DNA of 64,000 bases from Gloeocapsopsis crepidinum LEGE 06123. GTDB lineage: Bacteria > Cyanobacteriota > Cyanobacteriia > Cyanobacteriales > Chroococcidiopsidaceae. Shown piece by piece: positions 17,020-26,138 of this stretch. Each line of letters starts with the position of its first letter. Position 1 is the first letter of the stretch. The translations under genes were made by a program, and so were the position numbers. The stretch lies in the NCBI RefSeq assembly GCF_015207655.1, contig NZ_JADEWN010000004.1:62001-126000 (forward strand). Direction: 5' to 3'. The notes under the pieces are model-generated. The model was not told where the DNA came from. It did no database searches and saw only the letters and a list, made by a program, of their open reading frames with translations.

Positions 17020-18477
17020 ATGAAAAAACTTAAGCTATTATTTACAATTTCACTTGCAGTAATCGTTGCCTTAATTATTGTCGTCAGTGATGGCATAAAT
17101 AACAGAATTGCCGCTCAATCTGAATACGCAGGGCGTACTTTGGTAATGGTAACATCAGCAGATTACCCACCCTACGAATTTAGAGATACAGCAGCTGGAA
17201 ATGAAATTATTGGTTTTGATATAGATATTGCCAATTATATTGCTCAAGAATTAGGATTTGAATTAAAAATTCAAGATACAGATTTTAGTGGGATCATACC
17301 TGCTTTACAATCGCAACGTGCAGACTTTGCGATGGCAGGAATGACACCAACAGAAGAACGCCGACAAAACGTAGATTTTTCTGATATTTACTACGCAGCA
17401 AAGAATACAATTGTTGCACTACAGGGGAGTAATCTAGAGGAACCTGAAGATCTAGCAGGAAAAAGAGTCGGTGTTCAACTTGGTTCAATTCAAGAAACAA
17501 CAGCACGAGAATTTGAAAATGTTACTATTGTTCCGCTCAATCGTACTGGTGAGATCATTCAAGAAGTCAAAGCAAGGCGCGTTGATGCAGCAATTATTGA
17601 AGATACAATCGCTACAGGTTTTGTCGCCAACAATCCTGACTTAGAATTTAATACGATTGAAGCAGGCGAAGGTGGTTCAGCGATCGCTTTTCCAAGAGGG
17701 TCGCCATTAGTTGCTGATTTCAACCGCGTTTTACAACAAATGCAAAGTAGTGGAGAAATTGATAGGTTAATCAATAAATGGTTTGGTGGTGAACCCGAAA
17801 CAACTGCAAATGCAAATGATGGCTTTTCTTTTGCACAAATTGCTCCCAGTATTCCATTTATTTTGCGCGGCATTTTAGTTACTCTGCAATTTACCGCTTT
17901 ATCTGCATTTTTTGGTTTTATCTGGGGAACAATTCTATCGCTGTTTAAAATCTCCACATTTAAACCGTTAGTCTGGTTTGCAACAGCTTACACCTCAATC
18001 TTTCGTGGTACGCCATTACTGTTGCAGATTGCGTTAGTTTACTACGCTACGCCGCAAATCACGGGTTACAACATACCTGCATTATTAGCTGGGGTGATTA
18101 CATTTACACTGAATTCTGGTGCATATATTTCTGAAACAATTCGTGGTGGTATTCTGGCAGTAGATAAAGGACAACGCGAAGCTGCACTTTCATTAGGTGT
18201 GCCTTACCGACCAATGATGTTAGATATTATCTTACCCCAGGCAATTAAAAATATTTTGCCAGCGTTGGTGAACGAGAGTATCGCGTTACTCAAAGATTCG
18301 GCTTTAGTTTCGACAATTGGTGTAGCAGATTTGTTACGCCGCGCTCAGATTGTTGGTGCAGAGAGGTATATTTACTTTGAACCGCTGATAGTTGCTGGCG
18401 TGATTTACTACTTAATGGTTATGAGTTTAACTTGGGGTGGATATGCACTTGAAAGAAGATTACAACGTAGCAGTTGA
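17020..18477 (+). CDS. bgtB: fused amino-acid binding protein / ABC permease, BgtB type
   Basis: One 485-aa polypeptide fuses a periplasmic binding domain to a polar amino-acid permease, as in Synechocystis BgtB, which imports basic amino acids and glutamine. A signal anchor spans 1-33. The binding domain is about 42-255 ([44 protein letters not shown]). The permease is about 270-485 with [20 protein letters not shown] as the ATPase-contact loop. The fusion tethers one receptor per permease chain. The ATPase gene follows with overlapping reading frames. The symbol rests on architecture and gene pairing, not on a measured substrate. Confidence 0.85.
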   Translation: MKKLKLLFTISLAVIVALIIVVSDGINNRIAAQSEYAGRTLVMVTSADYPPYEFRDTAAGNEIIGFDIDIANYIAQELGFELKIQDTDFSGIIPALQSQRADFAMAGMTPTEERRQNVDFSDIYYAAKNTIVALQGSNLEEPEDLAGKRVGVQLGSIQETTAREFENVTIVPLNRTGEIIQEVKARRVDAAIIEDTIATGFVANNPDLEFNTIEAGEGGSAIAFPRGSPLVADFNRVLQQMQSSGEIDRLINKWFGGEPETTANANDGFSFAQIAPSIPFILRGILVTLQFTALSAFFGFIWGTILSLFKISTFKPLVWFATAYTSIFRGTPLLLQIALVYYATPQITGYNIPALLAGVITFTLNSGAYISETIRGGILAVDKGQREAALSLGVPYRPMMLDIILPQAIKNILPALVNESIALLKDSALVSTIGVADLLRRAQIVGAERYIYFEPLIVAGVIYYLMVMSLTWGGYALERRLQRSS

Positions 18478-19204
18478 TGTTGCGGTTGATGTTGAAGACC
18501 TGCACAAATCTTTTGGTAATCTCAAAGTTTTACAAGGGATTTCTACCAAAGTGCATAAAGGCGAAGTTGTTGCAATTATTGGTCCTTCAGGTTCAGGAAA
18601 ATCAACTTTTCTGCGCTGCATGAATTTGTTAGAAATACCAACCTCAGGCAAGATTTACATTGATGGCATTGATATTACATCACGTAAATGCGACATCATG
18701 AAAATTCGTCAAAATGTGGGAATGGTGTTTCAACACTTTCATTTATTTCCCCACAAAACTGTGCTTGATAATGTGACGTATGCGCCTATGAAAGTCAAGC
18801 ACATTGATAAAGATGTGGCGCGACAAGAAGCAATGGATTTATTAAATAAAGTGGGGTTAGCTGAAAAAGCCGATGTTTATCCTTCTAAACTATCAGGAGG
18901 ACAAAAACAACGGGTAGCGATCGCGCGATCTTTAGCAATGAAACCGCAAGTCATGCTGTTTGATGAACCAACATCTGCACTCGATCCTGAAATGGTGAAA
19001 GAAGTGTTGGAAGTCATGAAAGACTTGACTCAAACAGGAATTACAATGGCAATTGTGACGCATGAAATGGGTTTTGCCAGAGAAGTCGCCCACCGAATTT
19101 TATTTTTAGATGAAGGACGCTTAGCCGAAGACGCAACACCAAAAGAGTTTTTTAATCATCCAAAAAGCGATCGCGCTAAGCAATTCCTCGAAAAAATGCT
19201 GTAA
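18443..19204 (+). CDS. bgtA: polar amino-acid ABC transporter ATP-binding protein, GlnQ/BgtA type
   Basis: ATPase for the BgtB-like fused permease immediately upstream. It has Walker [11 protein letters not shown]-loop [13 protein letters not shown], signature [17 protein letters not shown], Walker [15 protein letters not shown] and H-loop VTHEMGF, all typical of GlnQ/HisP. ATG 18443 or GTG 18437 would overlap the bgtB frame by 35-41 bp. The first 15 residues ([12 protein letters not shown] region) are repetitive and unconserved, so the true start may be slightly internal. The overlap suggests translational coupling and fixed stoichiometry. In Synechocystis bgtA and bgtB are unlinked, so the pairing here is informative. 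Confidence 0.86.
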   Translation: MHLKEDYNVAVDVAVDVEDLHKSFGNLKVLQGISTKVHKGEVVAIIGPSGSGKSTFLRCMNLLEIPTSGKIYIDGIDITSRKCDIMKIRQNVGMVFQHFHLFPHKTVLDNVTYAPMKVKHIDKDVARQEAMDLLNKVGLAEKADVYPSKLSGGQKQRVAIARSLAMKPQVMLFDEPTSALDPEMVKEVLEVMKDLTQTGITMAIVTHEMGFAREVAHRILFLDEGRLAEDATPKEFFNHPKSDRAKQFLEKML

Positions 19205-19325
19205 TCAAGCTAGCGTCAATTTGCGCTTAATCAGAAGAGTAAGCCACTACACTACAATGGAAGTAAGCTAGGGTTTTACAGCTTTGAAACAACTTAATAG
19301 GCTGCTAGATAGGGAGTAACAGCCA

Positions 19326-19445
19326 ATGAGTACACCATACAATCAAGACTTCCTAAAGTGGACGCAACAACAAGCCGAATACTTACAAAAAGGATGTATC
19401 ACATTTTACTCCGGTCAGGCAATATGCCTAACGCACACAAGCTGA
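19326..19445 (+). pseudogene. DUF29 protein, N-terminal remnant
   Basis: An ATG at 19326 opens a 39-codon frame whose first 25 residues, MSTPYNQDFLKWTQQQAEYL and following, match the typical start of cyanobacterial DUF29 proteins. The intact DUF29 gene at 29986 begins in a comparable way. After residue 24 the similarity stops and the frame runs into an unrelated tail and a stop codon. The gene was probably truncated by a deletion that joined it to the NACHT remnant downstream. Confidence 0.6.
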
Positions 19446-19524
19446 ATTAATCTGAATCTTGTAGGTTGAGTGTCCTCACCTGCTCATGATTGCAAGAAGT
19501 CTATTGTCGAGATAAGATTTAAGA

Positions 19525-21034
19525 TTGCTTAGAAGAACCCCTAGCTTGCAACGTTTTCTGCAAGACGATGAGTGGATAGAAAAATATTACCGACGTGCGC
19601 GTCGAGATGCAGCAAAAAAGATACACAAGTCAATAGAAATATTTCCAGCAGAATGTCCATACACTATTAAACAAGTTCTCAACATATCAAGTTCCCCAGC
19701 AAATTGGGCAAATTTGGGTGAAACAGCAACTACTTTTATTACTTGATGGCTTAGATGAAGTCCGCGCAGAGATTCGCGATACTTGCGTTGCTGCACTTAA
19801 TGTGTTTCAACAAGAAGAAAGTAGCGAAATAGTGGTGACAAGTCGGATTAAAGATTACGAAAGTTTGTCAAATAGACTCAATTTTCAAAGCACCATTTGC
19901 TTAAAGTTATTGACTTTAGAACAAGTTCATCTATATCTAGATAGTACAGGTTTTGAGTTAACTGGTTTAAGAACTTTAATCGGAGAAGATCGAGCACTGC
20001 AAGAACTTACGCGATCGCCTTTAATGCTCAATATCATGACTGTCGCTTATCAAGGAGTTAAGATTGCCGCATTACCTCAAACTGACACTACCCAACTATT
20101 CAATTCTTACATTGACCGCATGTTTCAGCACCGTCAACCAAAGCTTCACTACTCAAAATCTGTAGCAATACGCTGGTTAGTTTGGTTAGCACAACAAATG
20201 TCTCAACAGTCTAAAACAGTCTTTTTTATTGAGCAACTTCAACCGAGTTGGTTACAAACAACAGTTGACAAAATGACGTATCGCTTGGGAGTTATCTTAC
20301 TTGGCGGAGTAGTTTGTTGATTAATTGGAGGAGTGATTGGTGGATTATTTCAATGGCGCATCGAAATTGTCATTGGATGGCTACTATTAGGGCTAACAGT
20401 AGGGTTATTTATCAGTTTAGGAAGAAACCACAATCTACACTGTAGAGACGCTGAAATGGTCATGGCAAGCAGCTTTTAAAAGCTTTATTAAAGGACTTTT
20501 TTATGGATTAGTTTATGGTATTGGTTTCGAGCTAATTGCTCAGGTCATTTTGCTACTAACTACGAGTGAAATGCAATGGTCGCTCATTGTTATCCTAACA
20601 ACTACGCTAGTTATGGGAATGATTTTTGGCGTAGCTGGCGGGTTACGGGGCTGGGAAATTGAGACAAAAACAATTTCAAATCAAGGTATTTGGCGATCTA
20701 TTGCCAATGCAGGAATTGTTGGGTTAGCAGGTGGAATTATTGGAGGAATACTGTTTGACCCTGCTTTTTGGTCACTGGAAGCGCGTAATGCGATCGTTGC
20801 TGGAGGTGCTGGAGTAGCTTTTGAACTACTTTTCGGACTAATTTTGGGTGGTGTAGTCAAGCTTGCATACGTCATCTTAGCTTACGCTTTGTCTTATACC
20901 ACAAAAATTTGATTCCTTGGAACTACGCTCAATTTCTTGATTACGCCACTGATTTAATCTTTTTGCAAAAAGTTGGTAGCGGCTATATCTTCATTCACCG
21001 TTTACTATTAGAGCATTTTGCACAGATGAAGTGA
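19525..21034 (+). pseudogene. NACHT-type membrane NTPase, multiply broken
   Basis: Remains of a large NACHT-family NTPase with a C-terminal membrane region, a type frequent in cyanobacteria and related to signalling or defence ATPases. The Walker A end is missing. In order one can read Walker B LLLLLDGLDEV (about 19726), sensor VVTSRIKDYESL, LTRSPLMLNIMTVAYQG, then a TGA in frame at about 20320. Next come glycine-rich membrane segments, a frameshift near 20435, IYTVETLKWSWQAAFKSF, more membrane helices to 20912, and after another shift a tail IPWNYAQFLDYATDLIFLQK continuing to IFIHRLLLEHFAQMK and a stop at 21034. Another frameshift lies near 19690. At least four lesions make a functional product very unlikely. 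Confidence 0.82.
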
Positions 21035-21073
21035 TTATTAAAAACTGATAGGCAAAAAGCTATTCTCTAAAAT

Positions 21074-22174
21074 TCACTCGGTATTCAGCTTTTCGGAAGT
21101 ATCAACTTCTGTTTCTATATCCAAACTATCAATTAATTCTGAGAAGGGAAATTCTGTATCTTCTTGTGGGATATCATCGCTTAATGGTTCTGCAATTAAA
21201 GCTTCTATCTGTTGGTGGAACTCTAAAATTTGGCTTTGTAGTTGATTTCGTTCTGCTTGTAAAGACAGTAACTCGGCTTGTTGCTGTTCTTTCTCTTCTC
21301 TTAGATAATTTATGTTACGCTGAATATCATTTTTCTGTTGCTCTAATTGTTCAACTTGATTTTTTAAGATGTCAGTCTTAAGCTCTATTTGTTGCTTCTG
21401 TTCTTGACAACTCTGTAATTCACTGTTCAGTGCTACTTTTTCAGCTTGTTGCTGTAAATTAATTTTTTCTGTTTGTATTTTATTAACTTGAGACTCTATT
21501 TGTAGCTCAAGCACTTGATTTTCTAAAATACCGACTTGATTTTTCAAAGCATCTATTTTAGATAACAAAGCTGATTGTTTCTGTTGTAAGTTTAAAATTT
21601 CTTGTTCTATATCTTCTTTAGAACATATTTTTTTTGTGAGATCGCTATGTAGTTGTGTCAACTCCGAACGTAAAATGTCAGAATCTTTTTCTAATGCCTC
21701 TTTTTCATTAGAAATAATTAATTTATGCTGTTCAAGTTCGCTGATATTAGCGTGTAATTTATTTAGTTGTTCTGCTAAACTTTCTCTTTGTTCCTTCAAG
21801 GTTTGAAGTTCTTGGTGTAAATCATCTTGATAGCTACGCCGTGTTTCAAATTGATTGCGTAGCTGATTACACTGCGACTGTAAGTAACTAATACTATTTT
21901 CTAATTCTTGTTTTTTTAAACTTCCATTAGAGAGAATTCGATTCAAGTTAATCTCTTGGGCTTCTAGTTCTTGAATTCGCTGGCGCTGAGAAGATAAAAC
22001 GAGTAACTCATGTTGTTTGTGTCGTTTATCTACAACAATCGCTGCTGCGTAGGTAGCAGGTAGAGAGATTAAACCTGTCAGTAACGCCCGATTTGCATTT
22101 CTATTAGATAGGAAACTGATGCCAAAGCTGACACCAAAGGCAACTGCACCTAATATAATTCGATTACTAACCAT
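21074..22174 (-). CDS. membrane-anchored long coiled-coil protein
   Basis: A 366-aa protein not assigned to a named family. The N-terminus is hydrophobic (ILGAVAFGVSFGISFLS, then ALLTGLISLPATYAAAIVV), probably a hairpin of two membrane helices. Residues 55-335 are almost pure heptad-repeat coiled coil rich in Gln, Glu, Leu and Lys (QRQRIQELEAQEINLNRIL type). The last 30 residues are acidic. It begins 59 bp after the end of the DUF815-like ATPase on the same strand, so the two may be co-transcribed. It could be a scaffold or spacer at the membrane. Similarity to SMC or Tar-type coils would be compositional only. Confidence 0.75.
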   Translation of the reverse strand: MVSNRIILGAVAFGVSFGISFLSNRNANRALLTGLISLPATYAAAIVVDKRHKQHELLVLSSQRQRIQELEAQEINLNRILSNGSLKKQELENSISYLQSQCNQLRNQFETRRSYQDDLHQELQTLKEQRESLAEQLNKLHANISELEQHKLIISNEKEALEKDSDILRSELTQLHSDLTKKICSKEDIEQEILNLQQKQSALLSKIDALKNQVGILENQVLELQIESQVNKIQTEKINLQQQAEKVALNSELQSCQEQKQQIELKTDILKNQVEQLEQQKNDIQRNINYLREEKEQQQAELLSLQAERNQLQSQILEFHQQIEALIAEPLSDDIPQEDTEFPFSELIDSLDIETEVDTSEKLNTE

Positions 22175-22232
22175 AGCGCGATCGCTTATCTTAAGATTGA
22201 TGGTTACTTAAACTGAATCCAGATTAACAGCA

Positions 22233-23510
22233 TCATCCCGAAAATAGATCTAGCTCAGCTTTAAGAAAATCAACAAACTGTCGTGCAGTACGTCCCGATC
22301 GTCCATTATGCCGTGTTGCCCATTGCAAAGCACGATATTTTAAATCTTCTTGACTTAGAGAAATTCCTGCTTGTGCAGCGAGATGGCGAATAATACTCAG
22401 ATATGTCTTCTGATCCGCAGGTTCAAAAGTTAAAGTTAAGCCGAAGCGATCGCTAAAAGATAGTTTTTCTTGCATTGTATCCCAAGCATGAACCTCCTCA
22501 CGATCTCGCACCTGTGGTCTATCATCAAAAAATTCTCGGATCAAGTGACGGCGATTAGAAGTAGCATAGATTACGACATTTTGCGATCGTGCTGTTAAAT
22601 TACCTTCTAAAACAACTTTCAAAGCTTTAAACGCATCATCGTCTTCTTCAAAAGAAAGATCGTCAACAAAAATAATAAATTTCTGGGGAATACTCCGCAA
22701 CTTTTCGACAATTGCTGGCAAATCTTTTAAATCAGACTTAGCAACTTCAATTAAGCGCAGATTACGACTTCTGTATTGATTTAATAACGCTTTGACTAAC
22801 GAAGACTTTCCCGAACCGCGACTGCCATACAGTAGTACGTGTAGTGCAGAATATCCTGATAAGAGAAATTCAGTATTTTTTAGTAAAGTCTCTTTTTGTA
22901 ATTCATAACCTACGAGTTGATCTAGTTGAATCGTATCTGGATGTAAAATTCTAATAAGTTGTCCAGCTTGCCAACGTAAAGCACGATTTGCAAATAAACC
23001 TGTACCAAATTTACGGTAATAAGCTGCTAAATCTGATACAAGACTTTCCCAATTTTCTGTTTGGTAGAAAGGTACTTCGCAAATTTCTTTTGTCTGAAAA
23101 TGCCATATTACTGGTGGTTTGTGCAAACCTACGACAACTTGTACCCACTGACTCAAGGTATCGCTACCGCATTGATAAAGTTTCTGCAACGCTTGTAAAT
23201 CTTGTTCTGCTGCGGCTAAAAGGGCTGGAGGTAAGGTTTCTGTTTGCTGAACTTGTTGCGAGAATGGGTTATCGTCATTGAGAATTTGCGTAATGAGAAA
23301 GTCTTGCCAACTTTGGTTGCTTGCTGCTAAAGCTTTGAAGTAACTGCCATAAGCTTGGAGGCAACTAATTTGATCTCCACTGTTACTCAGTGTTTGTAGT
23401 AATTGTAAAAAAGTTTGACCAACTTCGTTATCAAGTACAGATTGGTATAGTAACAATGATGCTGCTTGACATCTTAAATCTTGAATCGATTTAGTAATGC
23501 GAGTATCCAT
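22233..23510 (-). CDS. DUF815-like AAA ATPase
   Basis: A P-loop ATPase of about 425 aa from ATG 23510; a TTG at 23525 is also in frame. The N-terminal half is helical and uncharacterised. The C-terminal half matches DUF815: LVGYELQKETLLKNTEFLLS, Walker A GSRGSGKSS (about 229-237), Walker B FIIFVDDL (278-285), sensor 1 IYATSNRRH and an arginine-rich end NGRSGRTARQFVDFLKAELD. A DNA- or protein-remodelling role is assumed for this family, but none is proven. Its downstream neighbour is a membrane coiled-coil protein, and the pair may work together. Confidence 0.84.
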   Translation of the reverse strand: MDTRITKSIQDLRCQAASLLLYQSVLDNEVGQTFLQLLQTLSNSGDQISCLQAYGSYFKALAASNQSWQDFLITQILNDDNPFSQQVQQTETLPPALLAAAEQDLQALQKLYQCGSDTLSQWVQVVVGLHKPPVIWHFQTKEICEVPFYQTENWESLVSDLAAYYRKFGTGLFANRALRWQAGQLIRILHPDTIQLDQLVGYELQKETLLKNTEFLLSGYSALHVLLYGSRGSGKSSLVKALLNQYRSRNLRLIEVAKSDLKDLPAIVEKLRSIPQKFIIFVDDLSFEEDDDAFKALKVVLEGNLTARSQNVVIYATSNRRHLIREFFDDRPQVRDREEVHAWDTMQEKLSFSDRFGLTLTFEPADQKTYLSIIRHLAAQAGISLSQEDLKYRALQWATRHNGRSGRTARQFVDFLKAELDLFSG

Positions 23511-23583
23511 GAATAAATTCAGCAATCTACCTCAGTTATGGTAAATTGTCTGCCGACAGTTAAAGATAAATTTAGAATAAGCA

Positions 23584-23904
23584 ATGAATATAGCTATTAT
23601 TGCAGCGATCGCTTACGGAATTATTACCATTGTTGGCGGTATTATCGGTTACACTAAAGCCCGCAGTACTGCATCTTTAATCTCAGGCATTATTAGCGGG
23701 TTACTTCTGTTTGCTGGCGCAATTCTTTACTTACAAGGACAAGCTTGGGGATTTACTTTAGCACTAATTACAACAGCTATTTTAGTAGTCGTATTTACAA
23801 TTCGGTTCGTAAAAACACGTAAATTTATGCCAGCAGGATTAATGCTGACTTTAGGAGTACTCACATTAATAATTATGGTAAGTCAATTGGGAGCGATCGC
23901 CTAA
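23584..23904 (+). CDS. TMEM14 family small membrane protein
   Basis: A 106-aa protein with four hydrophobic segments (about 3-21, 29-48, 54-74, 83-103). It has the TMEM14-type opening IAAIAYGIITIVGGIIGYTK, then SLISGIISGLLL and KFMPAGLMLTLG. Plant members (FAX proteins) export fatty acids from plastids, and the cyanobacterial ones are presumed relatives. That function is not shown for bacteria. The start ATG 23584 fits the family exactly. It is divergent from the DUF815 gene and convergent with the Uma2 gene, 7 bp apart. Confidence 0.85.
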   Translation: MNIAIIAAIAYGIITIVGGIIGYTKARSTASLISGIISGLLLFAGAILYLQGQAWGFTLALITTAILVVVFTIRFVKTRKFMPAGLMLTLGVLTLIIMVSQLGAIA

Positions 23905-23911
23905 TTACCAA

Positions 23912-24664
23912 TTACACTTCCGGTTCTACTCCCAATGCTTTTAATTGTGCTGCCAAGCGATCCGCTTTTTGACGTTCTTGTTCAGCTTGCTGAGTCGCTT
24001 GTTTAGCTTTTGCTTGTGCTGCTTCCTCTGGTAACAAGACTAAATTGCCAGAATTATCAAAAAAACGCAACCAAGGTGCAGTTTCTCTACTGATAGTTCC
24101 CTCCCAAATTCCTAGCCAAAAGCCTAAAGTTTCACACCACAGCCATCCTCGTTCATTTGTTTCTATTGGCTGATAGCGATGGCTAGCATCTAATTGCCAT
24201 CCTTGAAGAGAACTCGGATTAAAAGGATCGTAGACAAAATAATTTGGCGTTCTAAATGTGCGTTCGTAAATTTCTTTCTTTGTTACCTGATCAACTTCCG
24301 CAGTCGAAGGCGACATTAACTCTACGATCGCATCTGGATATCGCCCGTCTTCTTCCCAAACCACCCAACCTTGACGTGACTTTGTACCATCCACATCTAA
24401 AACAACAAAAAAGTCTGGTCCACGGAAGTCGCGATTACACGCTTGAGTGCTGCTATAGTAAATAAACATATTACCGCCTGCAAAAAAGTCGTTACGCTCC
24501 GACCAAGCTTGTTCTAGCGATCGAATCAAGACATTCATGGCAATACAGTGGCGATTGCTTTCCAAAGGTTCACCATCATCGAAAATCAAGTCAGTAGGTG
24601 GCATTGGTGGTTCCCAATCCCACCCTACATCTTGGGAGATTGTCTTTTCTTCAGTAGACGACAT
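23912..24664 (-). CDS. Uma2 family (DUF820) putative endonuclease
   Basis: A 250-aa member of the Uma2/DUF820 family, which has a PD-(D/E)xK nuclease-like fold and is massively expanded in cyanobacteria. Visible features are GPDFFVVLDVDG, the conserved DAIVELMSPSTAEVD containing the acidic residue of the fold, KKEIYERTFRTPNYFVYDP, and a long Gln/Ala/Lys coiled-coil tail (EEAAQAKAKQATQQAEQERQ). Biological role is unknown; many copies look like genomic passengers. It is intact, unlike the broken relative at 59219-59774. Both strand neighbours are unrelated. Confidence 0.88.
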   Translation of the reverse strand: MSSTEEKTISQDVGWDWEPPMPPTDLIFDDGEPLESNRHCIAMNVLIRSLEQAWSERNDFFAGGNMFIYYSSTQACNRDFRGPDFFVVLDVDGTKSRQGWVVWEEDGRYPDAIVELMSPSTAEVDQVTKKEIYERTFRTPNYFVYDPFNPSSLQGWQLDASHRYQPIETNERGWLWCETLGFWLGIWEGTISRETAPWLRFFDNSGNLVLLPEEAAQAKAKQATQQAEQERQKADRLAAQLKALGVEPEV

Positions 24665-24815
24665 AGTTAAACTCTCCCCAGTTAAGATTGACTCATTAGT
24701 ACATTTATATTACATGATGAGCGTTGAGGAAAGCGATCGCATTTCTTGGATCAAGTCCAGTTAACTACCCATAATGTAAAGCAACCAGTCACTAGCCACT
24801 TAACCGAAGATACTA

Positions 24816-25961
24816 TTATTCCCTCAAAATCCCAATTCCAGCTTCCTGCTCAATATAATCTGCTAAGTTAATAAAGTCTTCACGCGGATAGCATCTTCCA
24901 CCAATTAAGTTAAATGCTAGTTCACTACGGGGATGTTCTGGACTTTCAAGAATATGAATACCCCAGTAATAAAGTAAATCGCTAGCACGAATACAAACTT
25001 GCTCAGGATCAATGCAGTGAAACTTATCGTCTATTTTACTAGTTTCTCGATAAATATCGGCATAAGCTCTCTTCAAAATCTGTAGACGTCTATAACCAGG
25101 ATCTTTAAAGTTATTAACTAAGACAAATAAATGCGCATTTTTATTTCTTATACGTATTTCTTCTACAGTCTCTTGAATGACTTTTCCATGCTTGTTGATT
25201 CCTAAAGGATTTAAAGTTGTGGGAATGAGGCAATAATCAAATTTTGCTACTAATTCTGGTTGATTTCTTTCAATTGCAGGCGAACAATCAAAAATCACAA
25301 TTTTGGCATCACGCGCAGCATCTTCATCCCAATCTTCACCATCAAATACTTCAATTGTCGCTCCCATCCCTCTAGAATTAGGAACATAAACGCCATCACC
25401 GACAAGCTTCTGTAAATTTTTTTCAGGATCTAAATCTACTAATGCAACGTTGAACCCTTGCAAAGCAAATGCACCTGCTAAATGTGCTGCAACTGTTGTT
25501 TTACCTACACCGCCTTTGCAAGTAAACACACCAAAATAGATTTTGCCAGGCTTGGGGGGTTCAGGTGGTGGCGTTACTTCGACATCTCCATTAATAAAAT
25601 TAAAACCATTTTCAGTTGCAACACCGCAACGAATTTTAGTATCACCCCAAGATTTGATTAAAGCACGCGCTGGATCACCAAAACCTTTTGTTGTGATAAA
25701 AATACCAGCATTAAACTTTTTGCCTTCAGGAGACTCTAGATAATCAGCAAACCTTGTTAACTGTGTTGATGTTGCATTATTTTTAAGCCATTTAACTTGT
25801 ACAGCCGCGACACAATGATTTTTTTTAACAACTAAATCATATCCTGGTTGATTAGGTTTAGCAGTTTCAACAGTCCAACCGTGCTTATGAAATATTTTAG
25901 CGACGTGTTGCTCAAAATGAGTGTAATCATGAGCAAAATTGTATTCTAAAGTTGCGGGCAT
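24816..25961 (-). CDS. Mrr-type nuclease domain fused to a ParA-like ATPase
   Basis: A 381-aa fusion. Residues 12-115 resemble the Mrr-cat restriction-endonuclease fold: FEQHVAKIF with Glu17, GYDLVVKK with Asp42, and AVQVKW with Gln55-x-Lys57, a D-(Q)xK site expected to bind DNA and metal. A proline-rich linker (TPPPEPPKPGK) joins it to a ParA/MinD-type ATPase with deviant Walker A KGGVGKTT at 149-156, DLDPEKNLQKLVGDG, and IVIFDCSP as Walker B. The C-terminus has PREDFINLADYIEQE. No ParB or plasmid genes are near. Defence, DNA positioning or repair are all possible. Domain calls are from motifs; function is unknown. Confidence 0.82.
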   Translation of the reverse strand: MPATLEYNFAHDYTHFEQHVAKIFHKHGWTVETAKPNQPGYDLVVKKNHCVAAVQVKWLKNNATSTQLTRFADYLESPEGKKFNAGIFITTKGFGDPARALIKSWGDTKIRCGVATENGFNFINGDVEVTPPPEPPKPGKIYFGVFTCKGGVGKTTVAAHLAGAFALQGFNVALVDLDPEKNLQKLVGDGVYVPNSRGMGATIEVFDGEDWDEDAARDAKIVIFDCSPAIERNQPELVAKFDYCLIPTTLNPLGINKHGKVIQETVEEIRIRNKNAHLFVLVNNFKDPGYRRLQILKRAYADIYRETSKIDDKFHCIDPEQVCIRASDLLYYWGIHILESPEHPRSELAFNLIGGRCYPREDFINLADYIEQEAGIGILRE

Positions 25962-26138
25962 AGTTAGTTTTAAAAATATCTATTTCAGTTTATTTAGGGA
26001 TAAATGACTTCAAATATGAAGCTTGATTTCTATTTAAAAGCTATACTAACACCACAACTATAGTGAATATACGGAAGCAACAATGAAGAATCGATGAAAC
26101 TTGATGAAGAAAGTACGAAGCTAAAAAAATACTCACAG

